Shown: one piece after another, positions 7,567-14,922 of the stretch
Numbering within the stretch: position 1 is the first letter of the stretch
How the letters are laid out: the number at the start of each line of letters is the position of its first letter
Assembly: GCF_015350805.1 (NCBI RefSeq)
Contig: NZ_JADKSG010000002.1
Coordinates: 1,240,001-1,304,000 of the forward strand
Direction of reading: 5' to 3'
DNA: 64,000 nt
Source: Herbiconiux sp. VKM Ac-1786
Lineage (GTDB): Bacteria; Actinomycetota; Actinomycetes; Actinomycetales; Microbacteriaceae
Position numbers and translations under genes: made by a program
Notes under the pieces: model-generated
What the model was told of the DNA's origin: nothing
Databases searched by the model: none
What the model saw: only the letters and a program-made list of their open reading frames with translations

Positions 7567-9159
7567 GGCGCCGGAGGCGGCGCGGAGGGTGACCGCGGGG
7601 GTGCCGTCGAAGACGAGGAGGCGGTCGGCCAGCTTGTCGACGAAGAAGCGGTCGTGCGAGACCACGAGCACTGCCCCCGGGAAGTGCGTCAGAGCCCGCT
7701 CCATCACCTGAGTGCTCGTGATGTCGAGGTGGTTCGTCGGCTCGTCGAGCACGATCACGGCGGCCCCCGAGAGCAGGCACTGCGCGATGGCGACGCGGGC
7801 CCGCTGGCCGCCCGAGAGGGTGCCGATCTTCTGCTTCAGCTCCGCCTCCGAGAACTGCAGCATCGCGAGGAACCGCCCCACGCTCTTCTTCGTCGCCGAG
7901 AACGCCAGCGAGTCGGGGTAGGCGTTGACCGCGTGCCCCACCGTGTCGGTGAGGTCGAGCTCGGCGTACACGTGGTTGTACGAGACGAACCGAGCCCCCT
8001 TCGCCCACCGCACCTGCCCGCTGTCGGCCTCGGTCTCGCCCGTCAGCACGTCGAGCAGCGTCGACTTGCCCGAGCCGTTCGAGCCCACGACGGCCACACG
8101 GTCGCCGCGGTGCAGGCTGAACGTGACGTCGGTGAAGAGCGGATGCCCGCCGAACCCCTTGCTCAGCCGCACCACCTCGAGCAGGTCGTTGCTCACGCGC
8201 AGTCCGCTGTAGATGTCGGTGATGATCTGGTCGATCGGCCGCGGCGCCTGCTTCTTCTTGATGTCGGCGAGCCGCCGGGCGACGAACGAGTCATCCGAGC
8301 GGTTGCGCGCCGCCTCGCGACGGGCAGCGGAGGCGGCCTGCTCGTAGGCGAGCAGCTCCTCCTCGTGGGCGAACTGCCGCTCGAGCATCCGGAGCCGGGA
8401 CTGCTTGGCGTGCACGTAGGCCGAGTAGTCGCCCTCGTACTCCTGCAGGCGGTGGTTCTCGATCTCGACGATGCGGGTGACGACCCCGTCGAGGAACTGC
8501 CGGTCGTGCGAGACCACGAGCACCGCGCCCTGGTAGCGGCCGAGCCAGGTCTCGACCCAGCGCACGCCGTCGAGGTCGAGGAAGTTGGTGGGCTCGTCCA
8601 GCAGCAGCACGTCGGGCGCCTGCACGAGGATCTGCGCGAGCGCCGCCCGGTTGCGCCAGCCTCCCGAGAGGCGGTCGACGGGCAGCTCGCGGCGCGACTC
8701 GTCGAAGCCGAGGCTCGTCAGCACCGTGTCGACGGTGTTCTCGAACGACCAGCCGTCGATCGCGTCCATGCGCTCGAACAGCTCCCCCTGCTCGGTGAGC
8801 AGGGCGGTCATCCGCTCATCGTCCATCGGCTGGGCGAGCTGCTCGCCGATGGCGTCGAGCCGGGCCTGCGTCTCGTGCACCGCGGCGAAGTGGTCGCCGA
8901 GAATGCTCCGGATGCTCCGGTCGCCGTCGAGCTCCGAGAACTGAGAGAAGTACCCGATCGTGGTGCCGAGCGTGACGTCGACGCTGCCCGCGGTGGGCTC
9001 GATGCGCCCCAGCACAAGCTCGAGGAAGGTGGTCTTGCCCGTACCGTTCTTGCCGATCAGGCCGACCCGGTCGCCGCCGCGGAGCTTCAGGAACGCCTCG
9101 CGCAGCACCGTGCGCCCGTCGAACTCGATGCTCACGTCGTTCAGGCGGATCAGGCTCAC
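7561..9159 (-). CDS. ABC-F family ATPase
   Basis: A 532-residue soluble protein with two ABC cassettes and no membrane domain. First cassette: Walker A GKNGTGKT, signature LSGGWRNR, Walker B VLLLDEPTNFLD. Second: GSNGSGKS, LSGGQRARVA, VIVLDEPTNHLD. The linker between them is charged and helical (KQSRLRMLERQFAHEEELL). The family binds the ribosomal E site and either helps translation (EttA-like) or protects against ribosome-targeting antibiotics. Without antibiotic-resistance neighbours a housekeeping role is as likely as resistance. The start is GTG 9159. Confidence 0.93.
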   Translation of the reverse strand: MSLIRLNDVSIEFDGRTVLREAFLKLRGGDRVGLIGKNGTGKTTFLELVLGRIEPTAGSVDVTLGTTIGYFSQFSELDGDRSIRSILGDHFAAVHETQARLDAIGEQLAQPMDDERMTALLTEQGELFERMDAIDGWSFENTVDTVLTSLGFDESRRELPVDRLSGGWRNRAALAQILVQAPDVLLLDEPTNFLDLDGVRWVETWLGRYQGAVLVVSHDRQFLDGVVTRIVEIENHRLQEYEGDYSAYVHAKQSRLRMLERQFAHEEELLAYEQAASAARREAARNRSDDSFVARRLADIKKKQAPRPIDQIITDIYSGLRVSNDLLEVVRLSKGFGGHPLFTDVTFSLHRGDRVAVVGSNGSGKSTLLDVLTGETEADSGQVRWAKGARFVSYNHVYAELDLTDTVGHAVNAYPDSLAFSATKKSVGRFLAMLQFSEAELKQKIGTLSGGQRARVAIAQCLLSGAAVIVLDEPTNHLDITSTQVMERALTHFPGAVLVVSHDRFFVDKLADRLLVFDGTPAVTLRAASGAL

Positions 9160-9244
9160 GAAGGCTCGTTCTGTCGGGGTCGGGGCCGGCCTCGTGGCCG
9201 ACGCCCCAGCCTACGTGCTGCCGCCGACACCCGATCGAGGGCGG

Positions 9245-9604
9245 TCAGCGCTGCAGCCAGGCGAGCGCTTCCGCGCGCTCGTCGGTGCCGAACACCTCGA
9301 CGTCGGCGTGGATGAAGTGGCGCGCTGTCTTCGCGAGCGTGCGCAGCCAGCCCTGGTCGGTGAGCAGGGCGGCGCGGCGCACCTTCTTCTCCAGTCCGGC
9401 CGACCGCAGGTCCTCCCAGAGCGCCTTCGGCTCGATGTCGCCGAGGTCGATGTCGCCGTAGACGGCCAGCAGGTCGGCCGGGTCGTTGGCGTCGAGGAAG
9501 GCCTCGAGCCGATCGCGCAGGGCCTCGAACTCGCCGGCGGTGAGGGCGCCTGAGTAAGTGATCTCGAAGATGTGGGTGTCGGGGAGCTGGTTTCCGGTGA
9601 GCAT
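9245..9604 (-). CDS. SpoIIAA-like / STAS-fold protein
   Basis: A 119-residue single-domain protein of the SpoIIAA-like family (PF11964 type). It shows the alternating strands and helices of that fold: HIFEITYSGALTAGEFEALRDRLEAF, LLAVYGDIDLGDIEP, and HADVEVFGTDERAEALAWL at the end. Members are cytoplasmic and poorly characterised; they are thought to bind hydrophobic ligands or partner proteins. CAGGAT lies exactly six bases before the ATG, suggesting leaderless transcription. It lies 85 bp upstream, on the opposite side, of nothing co-oriented that would form an operon. Confidence 0.8.
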   Translation of the reverse strand: MLTGNQLPDTHIFEITYSGALTAGEFEALRDRLEAFLDANDPADLLAVYGDIDLGDIEPKALWEDLRSAGLEKKVRRAALLTDQGWLRTLAKTARHFIHADVEVFGTDERAEALAWLQR

Positions 9605-9661
9605 GGGGCCATCCTGCCGCTGCTTCGCCGCGAAGCGGTTGTGAATCGGGGTGGTTGCGGA

Positions 9662-10264
9662 TCAGGCGGGCGGGTCGCTCCGGGGGCGGTCCAGGGCGTC
9701 GCGCACCAGGGCGGCGAGGCGCGGGGTGGTCTCGGCCTCGAACCAGGGGTTGCGCATCCGCCAGCCCTGGGTGAGCGGGGAGGGGTGCACGATCGGGAAG
9801 AGCGGCAGGTAGGTGGGCGCGGCGCGCACGGTGTCGGTGAGGGTGCGGCCGCGGCGCGGGCCGAGGTAGAGGCGCTGCGCGTGGGCGCCGATCAGGATCG
9901 TCAGCCGCACCTCGGTCAGGGCCGGCAGGATGCGCGGGTGCCACTCCTCGGCGAAGCCGCGCCGGGGCGGCTGATCGCCCGAGGCCGCCTTGCCCGGGTA
10001 GTAGAAGTCCATCGGCACGATCGCGAGGTTCGCGGGGTCGTAGAACTCGGCGTCGGTCATGCCGAGCCAGGAGCGCAGGCGCACGCCGCTGGCGTCGTTC
10101 CACGGGATGCCCGTCTCCTGCGCCTTGCGGCCCGGGGCCTGGCTGATGATCAGCACGCGCGACTCGGAGGAACCCACGACGAGGGGCTGCCATCCGGCTG
10201 CGGTGGCCCAGGCGTTCGACGGATGCGCGGCGACCTCGGCGCGCAGCTCGTCCAGTACGGTCAC
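9662..10264 (-). CDS. uracil-DNA glycosylase family protein
   Basis: A 200-residue protein of the uracil-DNA glycosylase superfamily. Visible motifs are VLIISQAPGRKAQETGIPWND (catalytic/uracil-binding loop), VPMDFYYPGK, LTILIGAHAQRLYLG and the C-terminal PIVHPSPLTQGWR, where HPSP is the minor-groove-reading motif. It is closest in layout to the UDG-like group annotated in many actinobacteria. Role: excision of uracil or deaminated bases, giving an abasic site. Start GTG 10264 is preferred because CACACT lies exactly six bases before it. Confidence 0.88.
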   Translation of the reverse strand: MTVLDELRAEVAAHPSNAWATAAGWQPLVVGSSESRVLIISQAPGRKAQETGIPWNDASGVRLRSWLGMTDAEFYDPANLAIVPMDFYYPGKAASGDQPPRRGFAEEWHPRILPALTEVRLTILIGAHAQRLYLGPRRGRTLTDTVRAAPTYLPLFPIVHPSPLTQGWRMRNPWFEAETTPRLAALVRDALDRPRSDPPA

Positions 10265-10354
10265 TCCCCCAGTGTGCACCGGCCGGGCGGGGTAGCGTCG
10301 AGCATCCGGCCCTGCTTCGTGCGCGTGTGCGTGTCGGGGGGGCTCGACGAGAGG

Positions 10355-10684
10355 ATGCGCGTGACCGACGACGAGCGCTGGCTGGTGGTGAACGGGCGGC
10401 GGTGGCGGCGCACCGACCCGTGCCTGCCCGAGGACGTGGCGGCGGCCCTGCGCTCGCACCTCGGCCGGGGGCGCAGCGCGGTCGGGGCCGGCACGCGCAG
10501 TGGCGACGACGAGCGGGTGACGGATGCGCGGCGGCGCGTGGGGCTCGCGAAGCACGGTCTCGGCGAGCGCGGGCCGCGCTGGTGGGAGGAGCCGGAGGCG
10601 GAGCGGATCGAGCGAGCGCGGGAGTCGCTGCGGGAGCTCGACGCGCTGGACGACGCTGACGGCTCGGACGGCTCCGATGATTGA
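10355..10684 (+). CDS. conserved hypothetical protein
   Basis: A 109-residue basic-then-acidic protein. It begins MRVTDDERWLVVNGRRWRRTDPCLPEDV and continues with an Arg-rich helical middle (TDARRRVGLAKHGLGERGPRWWEEPE) and a tail of repeated Asp and Ser. Similar short proteins in actinobacteria carry uninformative names (for example biopolymer transporter Tol), which I do not support from sequence. No membrane segment or catalytic motif. Starts at ATG 10355 or GTG 10361 are both possible. Divergent from the uracil-DNA glycosylase gene. Confidence 0.65.
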   Translation: MRVTDDERWLVVNGRRWRRTDPCLPEDVAAALRSHLGRGRSAVGAGTRSGDDERVTDARRRVGLAKHGLGERGPRWWEEPEAERIERARESLRELDALDDADGSDGSDD

Positions 10685-10734
10685 CCAGCCCCGGCGCGAG
10701 GTCAAGGGGGCAGGCGGCTGTCGGAGGCCGGGCG

Positions 10735-10740
10735 TAGCGT
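10735..10740 (+). promoter_or_regulatory. -10-like hexamer of the alcohol dehydrogenase gene
   Basis: TAGCGT seven bases before the ATG at 10748, with no SD between; leaderless-type start. Confidence 0.45.
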
Positions 10741-10747
10741 CGAGGGC

Positions 10748-11791
10748 ATGAAGGCACTCCAGTACACCCGCATCGGCTCCCATCCCGAGATCGTCGAGAT
10801 CCCGAAACCCTCGCCCGGCCCCGGCCAGGTGCTGCTCAAGGTCACCGCGGCGGGGGTGTGCCACTCCGACGAGTTCGTGATGGGCCTGTCGGAGGAGGAG
10901 TACACGGGCGGCGGCTACCCGCTGCCCCTCACGCTCGGGCACGAGGGCGCCGGCATCGTCGAGGAGCTCGGCGAGGGCGTCGAGCACCTCGCGGTCGGTG
11001 ACGCCGTGGCGGTCTACGGCCCCTGGGGCTGCGGGCGCTGCCAGAAGTGCGCCGAAGGAAAAGAGAACTACTGCGTGAACGCCGCCGCCGAGGGCATCAA
11101 GCCGCCCGGGCTGGGCGCACCGGGCTCCATGGCCGAGTACATGCTCGTCGACGATGCCCGGCACCTCGTGCCGCTCGGCGACCTCGACCCGGTGCAGAAC
11201 GTCTCGCTCACCGACGCCGGCCTCACCCCGTACCACGCCATCAAGACCTCGCTGCCGAAGCTCGGCGCGGGCACCTACGCCGTCGTCATCGGCACGGGCG
11301 GGCTCGGCCACGTGGCCATCCAGATCCTGCGGGCCCTCAGCGGCGCCACGGTGATCGCGCTCGACGTCAACGACGAGAAGCTCGCACTGGCGAAGGAGGT
11401 CGGCGCCCACCACACGGTGATCAGCGACGCCGCGGCGGCCGACGAGATCCGCCGTCTCACCGGCGGCCGGGGTGCGAACGCGGTGTTCGACTTCGTCGGC
11501 GCCGAGCCCACCATCGCCACCGCGGTCGCGTCGGCCGCGACGGAGGCCGACGTCACCATCGTCGGCATCGGCGGCGGCACCGCCCACGTGGGCTTCGGCT
11601 CGATCGCCTACGACGCCGCCCTGCGCATCCCCTACTGGGGCACCCGCGCCGAGCTGATCGAGGTGCTCGAGCTGGCCCGCTCGGGGCAGGTCGGCGTCGA
11701 GGTGCAGCGCTACTCGCTCGACGACGGGCCGAAGGCCTACGAGGCGCTGGCGGCGGGCACGGTGCGCGGCCGGGCCGTCATCGTCCCGTGA
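10748..11791 (+). CDS. zinc-dependent alcohol dehydrogenase (MDR family)
   Basis: A 347-residue medium-chain dehydrogenase. Catalytic zinc ligands are visible in AAGVCHSDEF (Cys) and GHEGAG (His-Glu); the structural zinc site is CGRCQKCAEGKENYC. The Rossmann motif GTGGLGHVAIQ and the following Asp in IALDVNDEK indicate NAD(H). The enzyme should interconvert an alcohol and an aldehyde or ketone in the cytoplasm; it resembles NAD-dependent alcohol dehydrogenases of actinobacteria. Monocistronic, followed by tandem GC-rich hairpins. Confidence 0.92.
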   Translation: MKALQYTRIGSHPEIVEIPKPSPGPGQVLLKVTAAGVCHSDEFVMGLSEEEYTGGGYPLPLTLGHEGAGIVEELGEGVEHLAVGDAVAVYGPWGCGRCQKCAEGKENYCVNAAAEGIKPPGLGAPGSMAEYMLVDDARHLVPLGDLDPVQNVSLTDAGLTPYHAIKTSLPKLGAGTYAVVIGTGGLGHVAIQILRALSGATVIALDVNDEKLALAKEVGAHHTVISDAAAADEIRRLTGGRGANAVFDFVGAEPTIATAVASAATEADVTIVGIGGGTAHVGFGSIAYDAALRIPYWGTRAELIEVLELARSGQVGVEVQRYSLDDGPKAYEALAAGTVRGRAVIVP

Positions 11792-11854
11792 CCCCGGGCC
11801 GCCCACGCGGCGGCCGCCGGGCGACCCCGGGCCGCCGCCGCGGCGGCCGCCGTG
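11789..11854. repeat. tandem 33-bp repeat carrying two perfect hairpins
   Basis: Two imperfect copies of a 33-bp unit start at the ADH stop codon. Each holds a perfect 7-bp stem, GGCCGCC/GGCGGCC, with a 5-base loop (11797-11815 and 11830-11848). There is no U-tract. Candidate strong RNA structure or intrinsic-terminator-like element at the end of the ADH gene; also the region just before the next start. Confidence 0.7.
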
Positions 11855-11867
11855 CGAGGCTGGTGCG

Positions 11868-12662
11868 ATGACCGACACCATCGCGCTGTACCTCCGGGCC
11901 TACGACGAGCAGTTGCGCGGTGACGCCGAGACGCCGAGCGCGGTGCGCGTCGAGCGGCTCGGCCCGCTGCGGCTCGTCACCTTCGCGGGCGGCCGCGGCT
12001 TCATCAGCTACCGCGATCTCGGCGGGGCCGACGAGTCGGCGATCCGGGCCCTGGTTCCGGATGCGCTGCAGCGCCTCACCGCCGACCCCGCGATCCGGCG
12101 GGTGGAGTGGAAGACCCGCGGCCACGACGACGCCCCCGGCCTGCACGAGGCGCTGCTCGCCGCCGGCTTCGAGGCCGAGGAGCCCGAGTCGATCATGGTC
12201 GGCCCGCTCGAGGCCCTCGCGGCGCTCTCGCCCGAGCCGCCGGCGGGAGTCACGGTGCGCCGGGTGACCGAGGAGGCCGAGGTGCGCGCCATGAGCGCCG
12301 CGGTCGACGAGGCCTTCGGCGAGGCGGTCGACACGGCCATCGCCGACGCGCTGGTGGCCCGCCTGGCGCGCGGCGACGGCATGGAGCTCTGGGTCGCCGA
12401 GACCGACGGGCGCATGGTCGGCGGCGGTCGCCTCGAGCCGGTGGCCGGCACCGAGTTCGTCGGCATCTGGGGCGGTGCGGTGCAGTCCGAGTACCGCGGC
12501 CGGGGCATCTACCGGGCGCTCACCGCCGCCCGCGCGCGCTCGGCCCTCGCCCGGGGTGCGCGGCTCGTGCACAGCGACAGCACCGAGTTCTCCCGGCCCA
12601 TCCTGGAGCGCTCGGGCCTCGTGAAGGTGTCCACCACGACGCCCTACCAGTGGACGCGCTGA
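11868..12662 (+). CDS. GNAT family N-acetyltransferase
   Basis: A 264-residue acetyltransferase. The N-terminal half is a diverged domain; the C-terminal half is a clear GNAT domain with ELWVAETDGRMVGGGRLEPV and the acetyl-CoA pyrophosphate-binding motif VQSEYRGRGIYRALTAARAR, then LVHSDSTEFSRPILERSGL. It acetylates an unknown amine. GAGGCT lies exactly six bases before the ATG. The upstream region is the tandem hairpin repeat. Confidence 0.85.
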   Translation: MTDTIALYLRAYDEQLRGDAETPSAVRVERLGPLRLVTFAGGRGFISYRDLGGADESAIRALVPDALQRLTADPAIRRVEWKTRGHDDAPGLHEALLAAGFEAEEPESIMVGPLEALAALSPEPPAGVTVRRVTEEAEVRAMSAAVDEAFGEAVDTAIADALVARLARGDGMELWVAETDGRMVGGGRLEPVAGTEFVGIWGGAVQSEYRGRGIYRALTAARARSALARGARLVHSDSTEFSRPILERSGLVKVSTTTPYQWTR

Positions 12663-12684
12663 CCTGACCGGCAGCCGGACTGTC

Positions 12685-12690
12685 TAGGCT
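12685..12690 (+). promoter_or_regulatory. -10-like hexamer of the phosphatase operon
   Basis: TAGGCT exactly six bases before the ATG at 12697; leaderless-type start. Confidence 0.5.
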
Positions 12691-12696
12691 GGCCCG

Positions 12697-13413
12697 ATGG
12701 CCACAGTCATCCTCGTCCGGCACGGACGCACCACCGCGAACGCCTCCGGACTGCTCGCGGGGCGCACCCCGGGCGTTCGGCTCGACGAGGTCGGGCAGGA
12801 GCAGGTGGCCCGCACGGCCGAGCGGCTCGCCGTCGTGCCGCTGGTCGCCGTCGTGTCGAGTCCGCTGGAGCGGTGCCGGCAGACGGCGGCGAGCATCCTG
12901 GAGCACCAGCGCGGCGGAGCAGCCGGGCTCGGCGCGCAGCCGGGCGAGCTGCGGATCGAGGACGACCTCACCGAGTGCGACTACGGCGACTGGCAGGGCC
13001 GCACCCTGAAGGAGCTCGCGAGCGAGCCGCTCTGGTCGGTCGTGCAGCGCCAGCCCTCCGCGGTCACGTTCCCGGGCGGGGAGTCGATGGCGACGATGCA
13101 GCTCCGCGGGGCGTCCGCGGTGCGCCGCCTCGACGCGGCGTTCGAGGCCGAGCACGGCCCCGGCGCGGTGTGGGTGGCGGTCAGCCACGGCGACATCATC
13201 AAGGGCATCCTGGCCGACGCGCTCGGGATGCACCTGGACCTCTTCCAGCGGATCAGCGTGAGCCCCGCATCCGTCTCGATCGTGCGCTACGGCGCCGACC
13301 GGCCCGACGTGGTGGCGACCAACACCGAGGCGGGCGACCTGGGCTGGCTCGCGGCCGCACCGCCCGCGGCCGACGCGCCGGTCGGCGGCGGTGCCGGCAA
13401 CGCAGCGGCCTGA
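12697..13413 (+). CDS. histidine phosphatase family protein (MSMEG_4193-type phosphomutase)
   Basis: A 238-residue protein of the phosphoglycerate-mutase-like superfamily. The catalytic RHGRT motif is at residues 8-12 (His is the phosphorylated residue), with SSPLERCRQTA and the second catalytic His in VAVSHGDIIKG. The ordered set phosphatase, DUF3090, SCO1664-like is conserved across actinobacteria, usually next to the mycothiol gene mshC. The substrate is not known. Confidence 0.9.
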   Translation: MATVILVRHGRTTANASGLLAGRTPGVRLDEVGQEQVARTAERLAVVPLVAVVSSPLERCRQTAASILEHQRGGAAGLGAQPGELRIEDDLTECDYGDWQGRTLKELASEPLWSVVQRQPSAVTFPGGESMATMQLRGASAVRRLDAAFEAEHGPGAVWVAVSHGDIIKGILADALGMHLDLFQRISVSPASVSIVRYGADRPDVVATNTEAGDLGWLAAAPPAADAPVGGGAGNAAA

Positions 13414-13487
13414 CCCGGTGGCGCGGCGCGGGGTCGGCGGGAAGCAGGGAGTCCGGCGGGATCCGAGCGGTGCGGGCATCCGGTCAA

Positions 13488-13493
13488 TAAAAT
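13488..13493 (+). promoter_or_regulatory. -10-like hexamer of the DUF3090 gene
   Basis: TAAAAT exactly six bases before the ATG at 13500. It implies a second, internal promoter within the phosphatase-DUF3090-SCO1664 set. Confidence 0.5.
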
Positions 13494-13499
13494 AGGACC

Positions 13500-14075
13500 A
13501 TGCCCACAATCGTTCACGACTTCGCCTGGCCCGATCGCGTCGTGGTCGGCACCGTCGGTCACCCGGGGTCGCGCACCTTCTACCTGCAGGCCCGCACCGG
13601 CGCGCAGCTCGTGAGCGTCGCCCTCGAGAAGGAGCAGTCGGCGGTGCTCGCCGAGAAGATCGACGAGATCCTCGACGAGCTGATGGTGAACGACGGCAAC
13701 CGGTTCAGCGTGCCGAGCAGCATCCCGGTCGAGCTGGTCGACAACGAGCCGCTCGAGCCCGTGTTCGAGCAGTTCCGCGCGGGGGCGATGGGGCTCGGGT
13801 GGGACCCGACGACGGCCCAGCTCGTGGTCGAGGCGTACCCGCTGATCGAGGCCGAGGCCGCCCCCGACGACCCCTCCGCCGAGCTCGGGTGGGAGACCGG
13901 CGAGCCGATGATCGAGCCCGCCGAGCTGCTGGTGGTGCGGATGCCCGTGGGCACCGCCCGCGCGTTCGCCAAGCGCACCCGGGAGATCGTCGGAGCGGGC
14001 CGACCCCTCTGCCCGCTCTGCGGCACCCCCATGGACCCGGAGGGGCACGTCTGCCCCGTCGGCGACGACGTCTGA
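13500..14075 (+). CDS. DUF3090 family protein
   Basis: A 191-residue protein of an actinobacterial family of unknown function. It begins MPTIVHDFAWPDRVVVGTVGHPGSRTFYLQ, as members do, and ends with a probable zinc ribbon (CPLCGTPMDPEGHVC). It lies between the histidine phosphatase and the SCO1664-like gene, an arrangement conserved in the phylum. The next gene starts two bases after its stop, so the two are probably translationally linked. No reaction has been established for the family as far as I know. Confidence 0.92.
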   Translation: MPTIVHDFAWPDRVVVGTVGHPGSRTFYLQARTGAQLVSVALEKEQSAVLAEKIDEILDELMVNDGNRFSVPSSIPVELVDNEPLEPVFEQFRAGAMGLGWDPTTAQLVVEAYPLIEAEAAPDDPSAELGWETGEPMIEPAELLVVRMPVGTARAFAKRTREIVGAGRPLCPLCGTPMDPEGHVCPVGDDV

Positions 14076-14077
14076 CC

Positions 14078-14902
14078 GTGACCTCGCAGCCGGCACCCGA
14101 CGACACCCCCGTCGGCGCGCCCGGCGGCCCGACTGACAGCGCGGGCGACAGCTCGCTCGAGCTCGAGCTGATCGGGCGCATCACCACCGCCTCCAACGCG
14201 ACCTTCCTCGCGCGCCTCGGCGACGTCGAGGTCGTCTACAAGCCCGTCTCGGGCGAGAAGCCGCTCTGGGACTTCCCCGACGGCACCCTCGCCGACCGGG
14301 AGGCCGCGGCGTTCATCGTCTCCGAGGTGCTCGGCGGCGGGGTCGTGCCCCGCACCTGGCTCCGCGACGGCCCGCTCGGGCCGGGCATGGTGCAGCTCTG
14401 GCAGACCATCGACCCGTCGCAGGACGCCGTCGACCTCGTGGCCTCGAACGCCGTGCCCGCGACGGGCTGGCGCCGGGTCTTCGACGGCCACGACGACGAG
14501 GACCGGCCGGTCGCGCTCATCCACGAGGACACCCCCGCCCTGCGCCGCATGGCGGTCTTCGACGTCATCGCGAACAACGCCGACCGCAAGGGCGGCCACG
14601 TGCTGCCGTTGGCCGACGGCCACCGCCACGGTGTCGACCACGGCCTCACCTTCCACGCCGAGCACAAGCTGCGCACCGTGCTCTGGGGCTGGATCGACGA
14701 GCCTCTCACCGACGACGAGCTGGCCGGGGTCGAGCGGGTGCTGGCGGCGCTCACCGACGGAGGCCTGGTCGACACGCTCTCGCCGCTGCTCACCGACGAC
14801 GAGATCGTGGCGCTCGCCGACCGCTGCGACCGCCTGATCGGCGACGCGCGGTTCCCCGGGCCCGACGGCTACATGCCGGCCGTGCCCTGGCCGATCTTCT
14901 GA
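14078..14902 (+). CDS. SCO1664 family protein (PI3/4-kinase-like fold)
   Basis: A 274-residue protein starting with GTG two bases after the DUF3090 stop. The order of motifs resembles atypical (phosphatidylinositol 3/4-kinase-like) kinases: EVVYKPVSGEKPLWDFPDG (nucleotide-binding Lys), EAAAFIVSEVLGGGVVPRT, then FDVIANNADRKGGHVL (catalytic-loop-like Asn/Asp) and GVDHGLTFH (metal-binding Asp). Its conserved partners are the phosphatase and DUF3090 genes just upstream. Kinase activity is inferred only. Confidence 0.88.
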   Translation: MTSQPAPDDTPVGAPGGPTDSAGDSSLELELIGRITTASNATFLARLGDVEVVYKPVSGEKPLWDFPDGTLADREAAAFIVSEVLGGGVVPRTWLRDGPLGPGMVQLWQTIDPSQDAVDLVASNAVPATGWRRVFDGHDDEDRPVALIHEDTPALRRMAVFDVIANNADRKGGHVLPLADGHRHGVDHGLTFHAEHKLRTVLWGWIDEPLTDDELAGVERVLAALTDGGLVDTLSPLLTDDEIVALADRCDRLIGDARFPGPDGYMPAVPWPIF

Positions 14903-14909
14903 CTCGGAT

Positions 14910-14915
14910 TAGGGT
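14910..14915 (+). promoter_or_regulatory. -10-like hexamer of the antiporter gene
   Basis: TAGGGT seven bases before the ATG at 14923, between the SCO1664-like stop and the antiporter start. Confidence 0.45.
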
Positions 14916-14922
14916 CGACTAG

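Noticed and set aside
7561-9159. ABC-F gene as an antibiotic-resistance determinant
   Set aside because: Two normal cassettes and no resistance-type leader or neighbour; a housekeeping ABC-F is equally likely, so resistance is not claimed.
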